From JABDPF01 sp036351575 (GTDB taxonomy: Bacteria > Pseudomonadota > Gammaproteobacteria > Xanthomonadales > SZUA-36), in assembly GCA_036351575.1 (NCBI GenBank), contig JAZBPJ010000045.1:1-17029 (forward strand): a stretch of 17,029 nt of DNA, read 5' to 3'. Made by a program: the position numbers and the translations under genes. Under the pieces are notes generated by a model. It searched no databases. It saw only the letters and a program-made list of their open reading frames with translations, and was not told where the DNA came from. Below, in pieces: positions 7,614 through 15,137 of the stretch (within the stretch, counting starts at the first letter, position 1; the number at the start of each line of letters is the position of its first letter).

Positions 7614-8786
7614 TTACGGGTTCTCAGTGAGCAATGTGTCCAGGGTCTTCAGCATGTTGTTGGCCACCGCCTCGGCCGCGGCCTGGCGGTTGATCGCAGC
7701 CGCCAAGTAAACCTGGCGCCTGGTGTCATAGATCAGCACGGCCTTGGCGCCGGGTGCGCCGCCGCTGTGACCGATCCAGGTGGTCGTGAACTCCGGGTCC
7801 GGCACCGGAATGACCATGACTCCGCGCCCGTAACTCTCCATCTGGCCGAACATGGCGTAACGCTTGCTGAAGGCGTCATCTCTCGAGCCGGTACTCAACA
7901 CGCCGCCATTCAATATCGAATGCAGGAAGCTCACCATGTCCCCGGCGTTGCCCAGCACCGCACCGGCGCCAAACGTGGTGGCGATGGCCTCGATGCTCGG
8001 TGCTGCATCATCAAGCCCTTGCGTAAAGGAATTGGCAGGGTCACCGGGACTCGCCAGGCGCACGCTGCCGAGTTCGAGCGGTTTGGCAATGCGTTGACCG
8101 ATCAATGCAGCCAGAGACTGCTTCGTGACGGCCTCTGCGATCAGGCTCAGCATGACGTACCCGGTATTGCTGTAATACCAGTCTGTGCCCGGGCAAAAGT
8201 CGAAACGGTGTCGCGCGGCAATCTCCAGCAGGTCTTCGGGAGGTGTGTAGGCGTTGCGGGTACGGAGTTTCTTGTCGGCGTTGAATGAAAACACGCCGGA
8301 AGTATGCGTAAGCAACTGGTCGACGGTGATGAGCTCAGCGCCCGGGTAATCCGGAAGCCATTGGTCCACGCGGTCCTGCAGGTCCAGTTCTTCCGACTCG
8401 ATCAGCTGCCAGATAATGGTGGCGGTAAACAGCTTGGCCACGCTGGCCCACCAAAAAGGCGTTTCACCTTCGCCTGTCCTGGAAGACCAGCGACCGATTG
8501 TGGGGTGCCATATGGCGATGGTGCCGGCTGTCGCCTCGGTCAGCGGCAGGAGCTCGGTGAAGCGTTCCTGCAAGCGGTCGGCAATCGCTTCGGGCATGGG
8601 CTCAGTATTGAATGCGGTCCGCGGAAACATGTCCGCATCGAGCGCGCCTGCTTGCGCCGGCCCCTGGTAAGGCATGTTCACTGCGCACGTGTCAGCTTTT
8701 ACGCCGGCCCGGACAGGCTGACCTGCTGCCAGGCACAAGAATACGAAACAGGTGACAATCAAGCGAAAGGTCATGGCGGGCTGCAT
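7614..8786 (-). CDS. Exported serine hydrolase of the beta-lactamase / D-Ala-D-Ala carboxypeptidase fold
   Basis: With the start at 8786 the protein is 390 residues. The hydrophobic segment TFRLIVTCFVFLCLAAGQ, ending in VRA-G, is a signal peptide, so the enzyme acts in the periplasm or outside. It carries the three active-site motifs of Pfam Beta-lactamase (PF00144) proteins: SVAK (Ser115, Lys118), YSN (Tyr205) and HSG (His340, within GHSGGAPG). LLTHTSGVFSF is also typical. These enzymes include esterases, class C beta-lactamases, DD-peptidases and D-aminopeptidases; nothing here points specifically to antibiotic hydrolysis. The frame is open to 8924, but that would overlap the divergent SulP gene and bury the signal peptide. 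ATGs at 8786 and 8774 both give a sensible signal peptide. An ATG at 8858 has a better Shine-Dalgarno (AAAGGG) but makes a 28-residue leader before the hydrophobic core. Confidence 0.85.
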   Translation of the reverse strand: MQPAMTFRLIVTCFVFLCLAAGQPVRAGVKADTCAVNMPYQGPAQAGALDADMFPRTAFNTEPMPEAIADRLQERFTELLPLTEATAGTIAIWHPTIGRWSSRTGEGETPFWWASVAKLFTATIIWQLIESEELDLQDRVDQWLPDYPGAELITVDQLLTHTSGVFSFNADKKLRTRNAYTPPEDLLEIAARHRFDFCPGTDWYYSNTGYVMLSLIAEAVTKQSLAALIGQRIAKPLELGSVRLASPGDPANSFTQGLDDAAPSIEAIATTFGAGAVLGNAGDMVSFLHSILNGGVLSTGSRDDAFSKRYAMFGQMESYGRGVMVIPVPDPEFTTTWIGHSGGAPGAKAVLIYDTRRQVYLAAAINRQAAAEAVANNMLKTLDTLLTENP

Positions 8787-8907
8787 GGGCCGTACGACAT
8801 AGGATATCGATTCTGGTATCAACGGGAAGGTTTCAGCAAAACAGTGACTGATTTTCATATACTTCGCCCTTTGCAGCATTTTAACTGACACTTCGGCAGG
8901 TAAAAAA

Positions 8908-11118
8908 TTGAACCTGACAAACAAAATCCGACAGGGAGCTGTCTATCGCACGGCCCGGGATACGCTGGGCCAATTGCTGAGCCCGTTCCGCCTGCCCGAA
9001 TGGCTGCCGGAACTGCGTGACCGGAACGTGCTCAAAGCGGACGCGATCGCCGGCCTGACCGTCGCGCTGGTGCTGATTCCACAGTCGATGGCCTATGCGC
9101 AACTGGCCGGTCTGCCGCCTTACTACGGCCTGTACGCTTCATTGCTGCCTACCATGATCGCGGCATTTTTCGGCTCGTCCCGTCAGTTGGCCACCGGGCC
9201 GGTTGCAATGGTTTCGCTGATGACGGCCGCCGCGCTCGAACCGCTGGCGACCGCCGGCGGTGAAGCCTACGTCGGTTACGCGCTGGTGCTGTCCTTCATG
9301 GTGGGTGTGTTCCAGCTTGCGATGGGCATGTTCCGCCTGGGCGTCTTGCTGAACTTCCTGTCACACCCGGTGGTCGCCGGTTTTGTCAACGCGGCTGCAA
9401 TCATCATCGCGACTTCGCAGCTTGGCAAAATCTTCGGTGTTACGGCCGACAAGGGTGATTACCATATCGAGTTCATTACCAACATCGTCCGCGAAGCCCT
9501 GAGCAATACCCATTGGCCGACTTTCGGCATGGCCGCGCTGGCCTTTGCCATCATGCTGGCGGTGCGGCGGCGAAACCCGAAGCTCCCGGCTGTGCTGGCC
9601 GCGGTTGTCGTAACCACTCTCATCTCCTGGATCTCCGGCTACGCGAGGCACGAGACGGTCGAACTGAACCAGATCGGCACCCAGAACATCCGCACGGCGC
9701 TGTTATACGACACCCTGTCACGCAAGCATATTGCGAATCTGCAGGACAGGTACATCGGGGTCCAGCAGGAATTCAAGGCCAAGTCCGAGGAGGTCGACGA
9801 GGAAGGCGAGTCCCTGTTGACTCATCGCCAGAATATGGAGCAGATCGAGTTTCTGCTGAAACAGAAAAAAGAAGAGTCACAAAGCCACCACGAGGAACTG
9901 TTCAATACGCTGCTTTACGCTACCGGCAGCGGAGACCAGATGATGTTCTACACGGCCGAAGAAATCGCTGAGCACCTTCCCGATGGCGAAAAAGACAATC
10001 CGGGAGTCCCGTGGTCGATCAAGGCTTACAAGAACAACAAGGTGATGCTTGAAGCCGGCGGCATGGTGGTCGGCAACGTGCCGCGCGGCCTGCCCGGGTT
10101 CCGTCTGCCCAGCTTTGACTGGAACGCCGTTACGCACCTGATCGGCGCCATGATCACGATATCGCTGATCGGCTTCATGGAGGCGATTTCGATCGCCAGG
10201 GCCATGGCGGCCAAAACGCGCCAGAACCTGAATCCGGACCGCGAACTGATGGGGCAGGGTATGGCCAACCTGGCGGGATCGCTGTTCCAGGCCTACCCGG
10301 TTTCGGGGTCATTCTCGCGCTCGGCGGTCAATTTCAACAGCGGGGCGGTCACCGGATTTTCCTCGATCGTTAGCGTTGCGGTAGTAGCCCTTGCGCTGCT
10401 GTTCCTGACACCGCTGTTCTACTACCTGCCGCAGGCCACCCTGGCCGCGGTAATTATCAAGGCGGTTTCGGGGCTGGTCAGTTTGCGCCCGATGATCCAT
10501 GCCTGGCGGGCCAACCGCCATGATGGTGTCGTGGCCTTCGTGACCTTCAGCGTTACCCTGGTACTGGCCCCGGAGCTCGAGTTCGGCATCCTCCTGGGCA
10601 TGGTGCTTTCCCTGGTGTTGCTGCTGTTCCGTATCATGAAACCCAGGGTTGTCTTTCCGCCGTTGAGAGAGGATCTCCTGCCCGAAGATGCCGTGAAAGA
10701 CGGGGTGATGGAAGACGGGCGGATCGTCAGGATGCGGTTTGAGGGCCCGCTCGTTTTTGCCAACGTCGCGTTTTTCGAGGAGCAGCTGCAGAAATTGCTG
10801 GCCTCATCGCCCCGGCTGAAGGTGCTGATCATCGATGCGGTCTCGATCAACGAGATCGATGCCTCGGGCGAACACATGCTGCGGGACTACTACCGGCGCC
10901 TGACGGAGTCGGGGGTTCACGTGCTGTTCACGCGTGTGCGCATGCCGGTCCGGGATATGTTCGAGCAAACCCGCCTGCACCTGGAGATAGGGCGCGAGTT
11001 CTTTCATCGCTACCCGGTGAAGGCCTGCGGGCATGCCTGGGAATTGATCCTGGCGTCACAGGATGAAGCCGGGAAAGAGGTTCAGCTAAAAGGCCCCGAC
11101 GAGCCGACGTACCAGTAG
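8908..11118 (+). CDS. SulP-family anion transporter with C-terminal STAS domain
   Basis: This 736-residue inner-membrane protein has the SulP signature DAIAGLTVALVLIPQSMAYA (45-64), followed by LAGLPPYYGLYASLLP and SRQLATGPVAMVSLM, and the later GSFSRSAVNFNSGA. Residues about 600-715 form a cytoplasmic STAS domain with IDASG (650-654). The family exchanges or symports sulfate, bicarbonate or dicarboxylates; the substrate cannot be assigned here. The start is TTG at 8908: no ATG occurs before residue 61, an in-frame stop lies at 8845, and GGCAGG (8895-8900) is 7 bases upstream. The protein is about 130-150 residues longer than usual. The excess sits between about residues 248 and 385, a charged, Glu/Lys/Gln-rich, helix-prone segment between membrane helices and before VVGNVPRGLPGFRLP. 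It is divergent from the serine hydrolase across a 121-base gap. Confidence 0.92.
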   Translation: MNLTNKIRQGAVYRTARDTLGQLLSPFRLPEWLPELRDRNVLKADAIAGLTVALVLIPQSMAYAQLAGLPPYYGLYASLLPTMIAAFFGSSRQLATGPVAMVSLMTAAALEPLATAGGEAYVGYALVLSFMVGVFQLAMGMFRLGVLLNFLSHPVVAGFVNAAAIIIATSQLGKIFGVTADKGDYHIEFITNIVREALSNTHWPTFGMAALAFAIMLAVRRRNPKLPAVLAAVVVTTLISWISGYARHETVELNQIGTQNIRTALLYDTLSRKHIANLQDRYIGVQQEFKAKSEEVDEEGESLLTHRQNMEQIEFLLKQKKEESQSHHEELFNTLLYATGSGDQMMFYTAEEIAEHLPDGEKDNPGVPWSIKAYKNNKVMLEAGGMVVGNVPRGLPGFRLPSFDWNAVTHLIGAMITISLIGFMEAISIARAMAAKTRQNLNPDRELMGQGMANLAGSLFQAYPVSGSFSRSAVNFNSGAVTGFSSIVSVAVVALALLFLTPLFYYLPQATLAAVIIKAVSGLVSLRPMIHAWRANRHDGVVAFVTFSVTLVLAPELEFGILLGMVLSLVLLLFRIMKPRVVFPPLREDLLPEDAVKDGVMEDGRIVRMRFEGPLVFANVAFFEEQLQKLLASSPRLKVLIIDAVSINEIDASGEHMLRDYYRRLTESGVHVLFTRVRMPVRDMFEQTRLHLEIGREFFHRYPVKACGHAWELILASQDEAGKEVQLKGPDEPTYQ

Positions 11119-11145
11119 ACCTCGTCGCGACCCTACTGAGGATCA

Positions 11146-11159
11146 CCCGGCATGCCGGG
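11146..11159. repeat. 14-bp perfect palindrome CCCGGCATGCCGGG
   Basis: A self-complementary 14-mer lies 28 bases after the SulP stop codon, immediately before a second hairpin. It is probably part of the convergent 3' region structure. No T-run follows. Confidence 0.5.
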
Positions 11160-11164
11160 CCTTT

Positions 11165-11188
11165 CGAGGGGCCGTTGCCGGCCCCTCG
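11165..11188 (+). terminator. Hairpin terminator between convergent SulP and fadA genes
   Basis: CGAGGGGCCG and CGGCCCCTCG form a perfect 10-bp stem with the 4-base loop TTGC. On the plus strand it is followed by a pyrimidine-rich CTGTCTTCTCC, so it best terminates the SulP transcript. On the minus strand no T-run follows, so termination of fadBA would be less efficient or rely on the adjoining palindrome. Confidence 0.6.
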
Positions 11189-11216
11189 CTGTCTTCTCCG
11201 GCTTTGGGTGCCGGGT

Positions 11217-12380
11217 CTACGGCCTTTCGATCACTGTCGCCACGCCTTGGCCGATGCCGATGCACATGGTCGCCATGCCGAGCTTCACGTCTCTGCGCTT
11301 CATTTCATACAGAAGCGTAGTAATGATCCGCGCCCCCGAACAGCCCAGCGGGTGACCCAGAGCGATGGCGCCGCCGTTCGGATTGACGATGTCATCCGCT
11401 TTCTCAAGCAGTCCCAGGTCTTTCAGCACGGGCAGGGACTGGGCGGCGAATGCTTCATTGAGTTCCCACAGCTCGATGTCTTCAATTTCGAGGCCAGCCC
11501 GCTTCAGCGCCTTTTTGCTCGCCGGCACGGGTCCATAACCCATGATCGAAGGGTCGCAGCCCGCCGCGGACATGGATTTCACGAAACCCATGCTTTCCAT
11601 GCCGAGCTCGTTGGCCTTGTCCTCGCTCATCACTAGCAGGCAGGAGGCACCGTCACTGAGCGCCGACGAGTTGCCCGCCGTCACGGTTCCGCCACGCGGG
11701 TTGAACACCGGCCGGAGCTTTCCGAGATCCTCGAGGTTGGCATCCTCGCGAGCGACCTCGTCGTCCACGACCATGTAGGGCACGCCGTCGGCGTCATGGC
11801 CCTGGATCGGAATGATCTCCTCTGCGAACTTGCCGGACTTCGTTGCCGCAATGGCCCTCTGGTGGGAGCGCAGCGCAAACTTGTCCTGGTCCTCGCGTGA
11901 AATGCCGTGCGTCAGGCCCAGTAACTCCGCGGTCAGTCCCATCATGCCCGAGGCCTTGGCCGCGACCTTCGAATAGCCGGGGTTGAAGTCCACGCCGTGC
12001 GTCATCGGCACGTGACCCATGTGCTCAACGCCACCGACGAGGTAGATATCGCCCTGGCCGGTCATGATGCCCTGGGCCGCCATGTGAAGCGCGGTCATCG
12101 AGCTTCCGCACAGGCGGTTGACGGTCTGCGCCGGAACCTCCTTGGGTATCCGGGTGAGTAATGCCGCGTTGCGGCCCACGTTGAAACCCTGCTCCAGGGT
12201 CTGCTGTACACAGCCCCAGATGACGTCTTCGATTTCCGCCGGATTGACCTGCGGATTCCGTTCCAGGACGCCTTCCATGAGCGCCGCCGACATTTCCTCG
12301 GCCCGCACGTTTCTGAACGAGCCGTTCTTCGACCGTCCCATTGCCGTCCTGGCGGCATCTACGATTACTGCCTTGTTCAT
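11217..12380 (-). CDS. fadA: 3-ketoacyl-CoA thiolase, fatty-acid oxidation complex beta subunit
   Basis: This 387-residue thiolase cleaves 3-ketoacyl-CoA with CoA to give acetyl-CoA and a shortened acyl-CoA, the last step of beta-oxidation. The catalytic Cys91 is in NRLCGSSMTALH, His343 in ALGHPLGCSGAR and Cys373 in CIGIGQG, the full thiolase triad. The N-terminus (VDAARTAMGRSKNGSFRNVRAE) and GCVQQTLEQGFNVGRNAALL closely follow E. coli FadA, and the length is the same. It lies 9 bases after fadB. The Shine-Dalgarno GAGGT overlaps the fadB stop codon, so translation is probably coupled and gives balanced alpha2beta2 subunits. It is cytoplasmic. It belongs to the FadA (aerobic) rather than the FadI type. 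Confidence 0.96.
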   Translation of the reverse strand: MNKAVIVDAARTAMGRSKNGSFRNVRAEEMSAALMEGVLERNPQVNPAEIEDVIWGCVQQTLEQGFNVGRNAALLTRIPKEVPAQTVNRLCGSSMTALHMAAQGIMTGQGDIYLVGGVEHMGHVPMTHGVDFNPGYSKVAAKASGMMGLTAELLGLTHGISREDQDKFALRSHQRAIAATKSGKFAEEIIPIQGHDADGVPYMVVDDEVAREDANLEDLGKLRPVFNPRGGTVTAGNSSALSDGASCLLVMSEDKANELGMESMGFVKSMSAAGCDPSIMGYGPVPASKKALKRAGLEIEDIELWELNEAFAAQSLPVLKDLGLLEKADDIVNPNGGAIALGHPLGCSGARIITTLLYEMKRRDVKLGMATMCIGIGQGVATVIERP

Positions 12381-12389
12381 ATCGGTACC

Positions 12390-14534
12390 TCAGTGCTTGT
12401 AATAGGTTTCGCCGCTGGCGGCCATGGCTTTGAACGCGTCGGTGGCTGCGTACATCTGTCCGAACCCGATGTACTTTTCCGATTTCTCGACGAGGGTTTT
12501 CAGCCCGACGGCGTCGGCGTATTTCAGAGCGCCGGCCCGGAACGGAGGGAAGCCGAGGCCCAGGATCAGGCCCATGTCCACTTCCTGGGGCGTGCTGACG
12601 ATTTTTTCTTCCAGGCACCGGGCGCACTCGAAGATCATCGGCAGCATCATGCGGTCGACGATCTCCTCGTCCGATACCTCGGTGGTCTGCTTGACGACTC
12701 TGGAGACGATTTCGTCCACACCCGGGTCGATCACCTTCTTCGGCTTGCCGCGCTTGTCCTTTTCGTAGCGGTAGAAACCGACGCCGTTCTTCTGGCCAAG
12801 CCGCTTTTCACCGAGCATGACTTCGACGATGGTCTCTTCCGTCATTTTCATGCGGTCGGGGAACGCATCGCCCATGATGCCTCCGGCGTGTGCCCCGGTA
12901 TCGATACCGACAACATCGAGCAGGTAAGCGGGACCCATTGGCCAGCCGAACGTTTCCATCACCTTGTCGATGCGCTTGTAATCGACGCCGTCCTCGATCA
13001 GGCGGGAGAAGCCGTTGAAATAAGGGAAAAGTACGCGGTTGACGAGGAAGCCCGCGCAGTCGTTGACGACGATCGGGGTTTTACCCATCTGCAGCGCGTA
13101 CTTGACGGTCTGGGCGATCGTGGCGTCGCTCGATTTTTCACCGCGGATCACTTCGACCAGCGGCATGCGGTGAACCGGGTTGAAGAAGTGCATGCCGCAG
13201 AACTTATCCGGGCGCTTCAGGTTCTTCGCCAGTTGCGTGATGGAGATCGTCGACGTGTTCGAGGCGATCACCGTGTCGGGGCTGACCTGGTCTTCCAGGT
13301 CGGCCAGCACCGATGCCTTGATGTCGACGTTCTCGACGACGGCCTCGACGATGGTGTCCACGCTGCCGAAATCTCCGTAGCTCAGCGTCGGGGTGATCAT
13401 GGCAATCGTTTTCGCCATCTGCTCCGGGGTGATCCTGTCACGGGACACCAGCTTGCCGAGCAGCTTGACGGCTTCGCTCATTCCGAGCTCCAGCGCCGCG
13501 TCGTTGATGTCCTTCATCAGGATCGGCGTGCCCTTTGAGGCGGATTGGTAGGCCACGCCGCCGCCCATGATGCCGGCTCCGAGAACGGCCGCCTTCGCGG
13601 TGGCCTTGCTCTCCCGGGTCATCTTCTTCGAGACCTTCTTGAGGTACTCGCCGCCCATGAAAACCGTTACGAGGTTCTCGGCGACCTGCGTGTGGGCCAG
13701 GTCGGCGAAGGCCTCGGCTTCGACCTGGATCGCACCCTCGCGGTCCATTTCGCAGGCTTGCTGCATGACCTCGATCGACCGGACCGGGGCAGGGTAGTTG
13801 GGCCCGGCGACGCCGGCCACGAACCCCTTGGCCGTTTCGAAAACCATCATGGCCTCGGTGCGGTTGAGCCGCAGCGGCGATTTCTTGACGACTTTCTTCG
13901 ACGACCAGTCCAGTTCACCGGCGATGGCGCGTTTCAGCAGGGTCAGGGCGGCCTCTTCGAGTTTCGGCCCCTCGACGACCGCGTCGACGGCGCCGATTTT
14001 CAGGGCGGCATCGGCCTTGTAATGCTTGCCGGAGGTAATCCACTCGATGGCATGGTCGGCGCCGCACAGCCTGGGCAGTCTGACCGACCCGCCCCAGCCC
14101 GGCATGATTCCGAGCTGCGTCTCGGGCAAGCCGATTTTTGCCTTGCTGTCCATCACCCGGTAATCGGCCGTCAGGCAAAACTCCAGCCCTCCTCCGAGCG
14201 CAAAACCGTTGATCGCCACAACGGTGGGAATTTGCAGGTCCTCATAACCGTTGAACAGCTCATGCGTGTCCAGGATCCAGGTCTTCAGCTCCTCGTGGGT
14301 TTTTTTGAAGTGCCCCATGAACTCGGTGATGTCCGCACCAAAAATGAAGTGTTCCTTGTTACTCTTGTAAAGAACGCCCTTCGCATTCGAGCCCTTGATT
14401 ATTTCCAGGGCTTCCGACAATTCAGCAGTAGCCAATGCACCGATAACGTTGGCTCCGCTGTCCTTGATATCGAAAGTGAAATGAGCGATGTCATCAATCA
14501 TTTCGATCTGGATGGCTTTTCCGTCGTATAACAT
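12390..14534 (-). CDS. fadB: Fatty-acid oxidation complex alpha subunit (enoyl-CoA hydratase / 3-hydroxyacyl-CoA dehydrogenase)
   Basis: This 714-residue multifunctional enzyme has two halves. The N-terminal crotonase domain (about 1-190) contains GFALGGGLEFCLTADYRV and GLPETQLGIMPGWGG, with catalytic Glu118 and Glu138, equivalent to E119/E139 of E. coli FadB. The NAD-binding fold starts VLGAGIMGGGVAYQSA (about 317-332). MHFFNPVHRMPLVEV carries the dehydrogenase His449, and a C-terminal dehydrogenase domain follows. Together they hydrate enoyl-CoA and oxidise 3-hydroxyacyl-CoA; FadA completes the cycle. The start at 14534 is supported by GGAG 5 bases upstream, and length and domain order match the FadB family. 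It is the first gene of fadBA and is divergent from the PadR gene. The leader region contains a palindrome that may be an operator. Confidence 0.97.
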   Translation of the reverse strand: MLYDGKAIQIEMIDDIAHFTFDIKDSGANVIGALATAELSEALEIIKGSNAKGVLYKSNKEHFIFGADITEFMGHFKKTHEELKTWILDTHELFNGYEDLQIPTVVAINGFALGGGLEFCLTADYRVMDSKAKIGLPETQLGIMPGWGGSVRLPRLCGADHAIEWITSGKHYKADAALKIGAVDAVVEGPKLEEAALTLLKRAIAGELDWSSKKVVKKSPLRLNRTEAMMVFETAKGFVAGVAGPNYPAPVRSIEVMQQACEMDREGAIQVEAEAFADLAHTQVAENLVTVFMGGEYLKKVSKKMTRESKATAKAAVLGAGIMGGGVAYQSASKGTPILMKDINDAALELGMSEAVKLLGKLVSRDRITPEQMAKTIAMITPTLSYGDFGSVDTIVEAVVENVDIKASVLADLEDQVSPDTVIASNTSTISITQLAKNLKRPDKFCGMHFFNPVHRMPLVEVIRGEKSSDATIAQTVKYALQMGKTPIVVNDCAGFLVNRVLFPYFNGFSRLIEDGVDYKRIDKVMETFGWPMGPAYLLDVVGIDTGAHAGGIMGDAFPDRMKMTEETIVEVMLGEKRLGQKNGVGFYRYEKDKRGKPKKVIDPGVDEIVSRVVKQTTEVSDEEIVDRMMLPMIFECARCLEEKIVSTPQEVDMGLILGLGFPPFRAGALKYADAVGLKTLVEKSEKYIGFGQMYAATDAFKAMAASGETYYKH

Positions 14535-14639
14535 ACGTGCTCCATTAATTGAGTCTGCAATTCAAAGAACCTTGACCGGGCGTTGTTCCGCCGGTTCCAG
14601 CAAAAAAGCAACGCGCTTCAGTGCGGAATCTGATACAAG

Positions 14640-14657
14640 CCATACTATACCGTATGG
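14640..14657 (-). promoter_or_regulatory. Perfect 18-bp palindrome over the putative fadBA -10 element
   Basis: CCATAC (14640-14645) and GTATGG (14652-14657) are exact inverted repeats separated by TATACC. Read on the minus strand, the sequence TATAGT (complement of 14644-14649) inside it is a good -10 match, with AGGACC about 18 bases upstream as a weak -35. This would place the fadB start of transcription roughly 100 bases before its ATG. A dyad over a -10 is the expected position for a repressor operator. TetR-type fatty-acid regulators are one candidate, but the motif is not one I can assign to a named regulator. Confidence 0.45.
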
Positions 14658-14739
14658 CGCTGCTTCGGTCCTGCCGGTTTACCCGTTTTTTTACTTGAAC
14701 GGACCCGCTGCAAGGCGAGATTTCCCGGCTTGCATTTCG

Positions 14740-14760
14740 ATACTGTGTGATATACAGTAT
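14740..14760 (+). promoter_or_regulatory. Putative PadR operator, copy 1
   Basis: ATACTGT (14740-14746) and ACAGTAT (14754-14760) form a perfect 7-bp inverted repeat with a 7-base spacer GTGATAT. The site is 32 bases upstream of the padR ATG. Together with copy 2 it forms a direct tandem array, centres 28 bases apart. PadR proteins bind similar interrupted dyads of the ATAC/GTAT kind upstream of their own genes, so autorepression is the likely role. Confidence 0.65.
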
Positions 14761-14767
14761 GTACTAC

Positions 14768-14788
14768 ATACTATGTGATACACAGTAT
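14768..14788 (+). promoter_or_regulatory. Putative PadR operator, copy 2
   Basis: ATACTAT (14768-14774) and ACAGTAT (14782-14788) flank GTGATAC. The site differs from copy 1 at three of 21 positions, and one arm has a single mismatch to the dyad. It ends 4 bases before the padR ATG, so bound repressor would cover the promoter or translation start region. TACTAT (14769-14774) is a possible -10, but no clear -35 stands out. Confidence 0.62.
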
Positions 14789-14792
14789 ATAT

Positions 14793-15137
14793 ATGGATAC
14801 TCGAGACAGCACCGAAATCGTTGAAAAGCTGCGGCTGGAATTACGGCGCGGCGCCCTGCCGCTGGCCGTGTTGGCGCAGCTTCGCACGGAGCACTACGGC
14901 TATTCCCTGCGCAAGGAATTGAGCGCAAAAGGCCTTGAAATCGATGAAGGCACCCTGTACCCGCTGGTCAGGAGGCTTGAAAAACAGGGCCTGCTGGCCA
15001 GCGAGTGGCGCGCAGATGGCGGCCGCAAAAAGCGTTATTACCTGCTGTCCGCGCTGGGGCGTGAAGTGCTGGAGTTGCTGGCTGTCGAGTGGCGTCTGCT
15101 CAACGAGAGCATCGATAACGTAATGGAGAGTGAATGA
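14793..15137 (+). CDS. PadR-family winged-helix transcriptional regulator
   Basis: This 114-residue protein starts MDTRDSTEIVEKLRLELRRG. The core LPLAVLAQLRTEHYGYSLRKEL, DEGTLYPLVRRLEKQGLLASEW and GGRKKRYYLLSALGREVL is the PadR winged helix-turn-helix: the recognition helix lies around GTLYPLVRRLE and the wing around GGRKKRYY. A C-terminal helix (about 90-110) would mediate dimerisation. The ATG at 14793 is chosen over a GTG at 14775, because that GTG lies inside the second operator copy and the PadR domain needs no extra residues. Two near-identical dyads directly upstream imply autoregulation. Its stop overlaps the start of the next gene by 4 bases (ATGA), the usual arrangement of a PadR repressor with its membrane partner. 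The signal sensed is unknown. Confidence 0.92.
   Translation: MDTRDSTEIVEKLRLELRRGALPLAVLAQLRTEHYGYSLRKELSAKGLEIDEGTLYPLVRRLEKQGLLASEWRADGGRKKRYYLLSALGREVLELLAVEWRLLNESIDNVMESE

Noticed and set aside
7614..8786. Calling the serine hydrolase an antibiotic-resistance AmpC beta-lactamase
   Set aside because: Only the shared SxxK, YxN and HxG motifs are present. The family is mostly esterases and peptidases, and there is no AmpR-like regulator next to it.
12393..14531. Long plus-strand open frames (381 and 328 codons) opposite fadB
   Set aside because: They are exact antisense to a clearly conserved FadB and have no recognisable domains. GC-rich codon bias opens the complementary frame.
14775..14792. 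GTG at 14775 as the padR start
   Set aside because: It lies inside the second operator dyad and adds only six residues (MIHSIY) not needed by the PadR fold. ATG 14793 is preferred.
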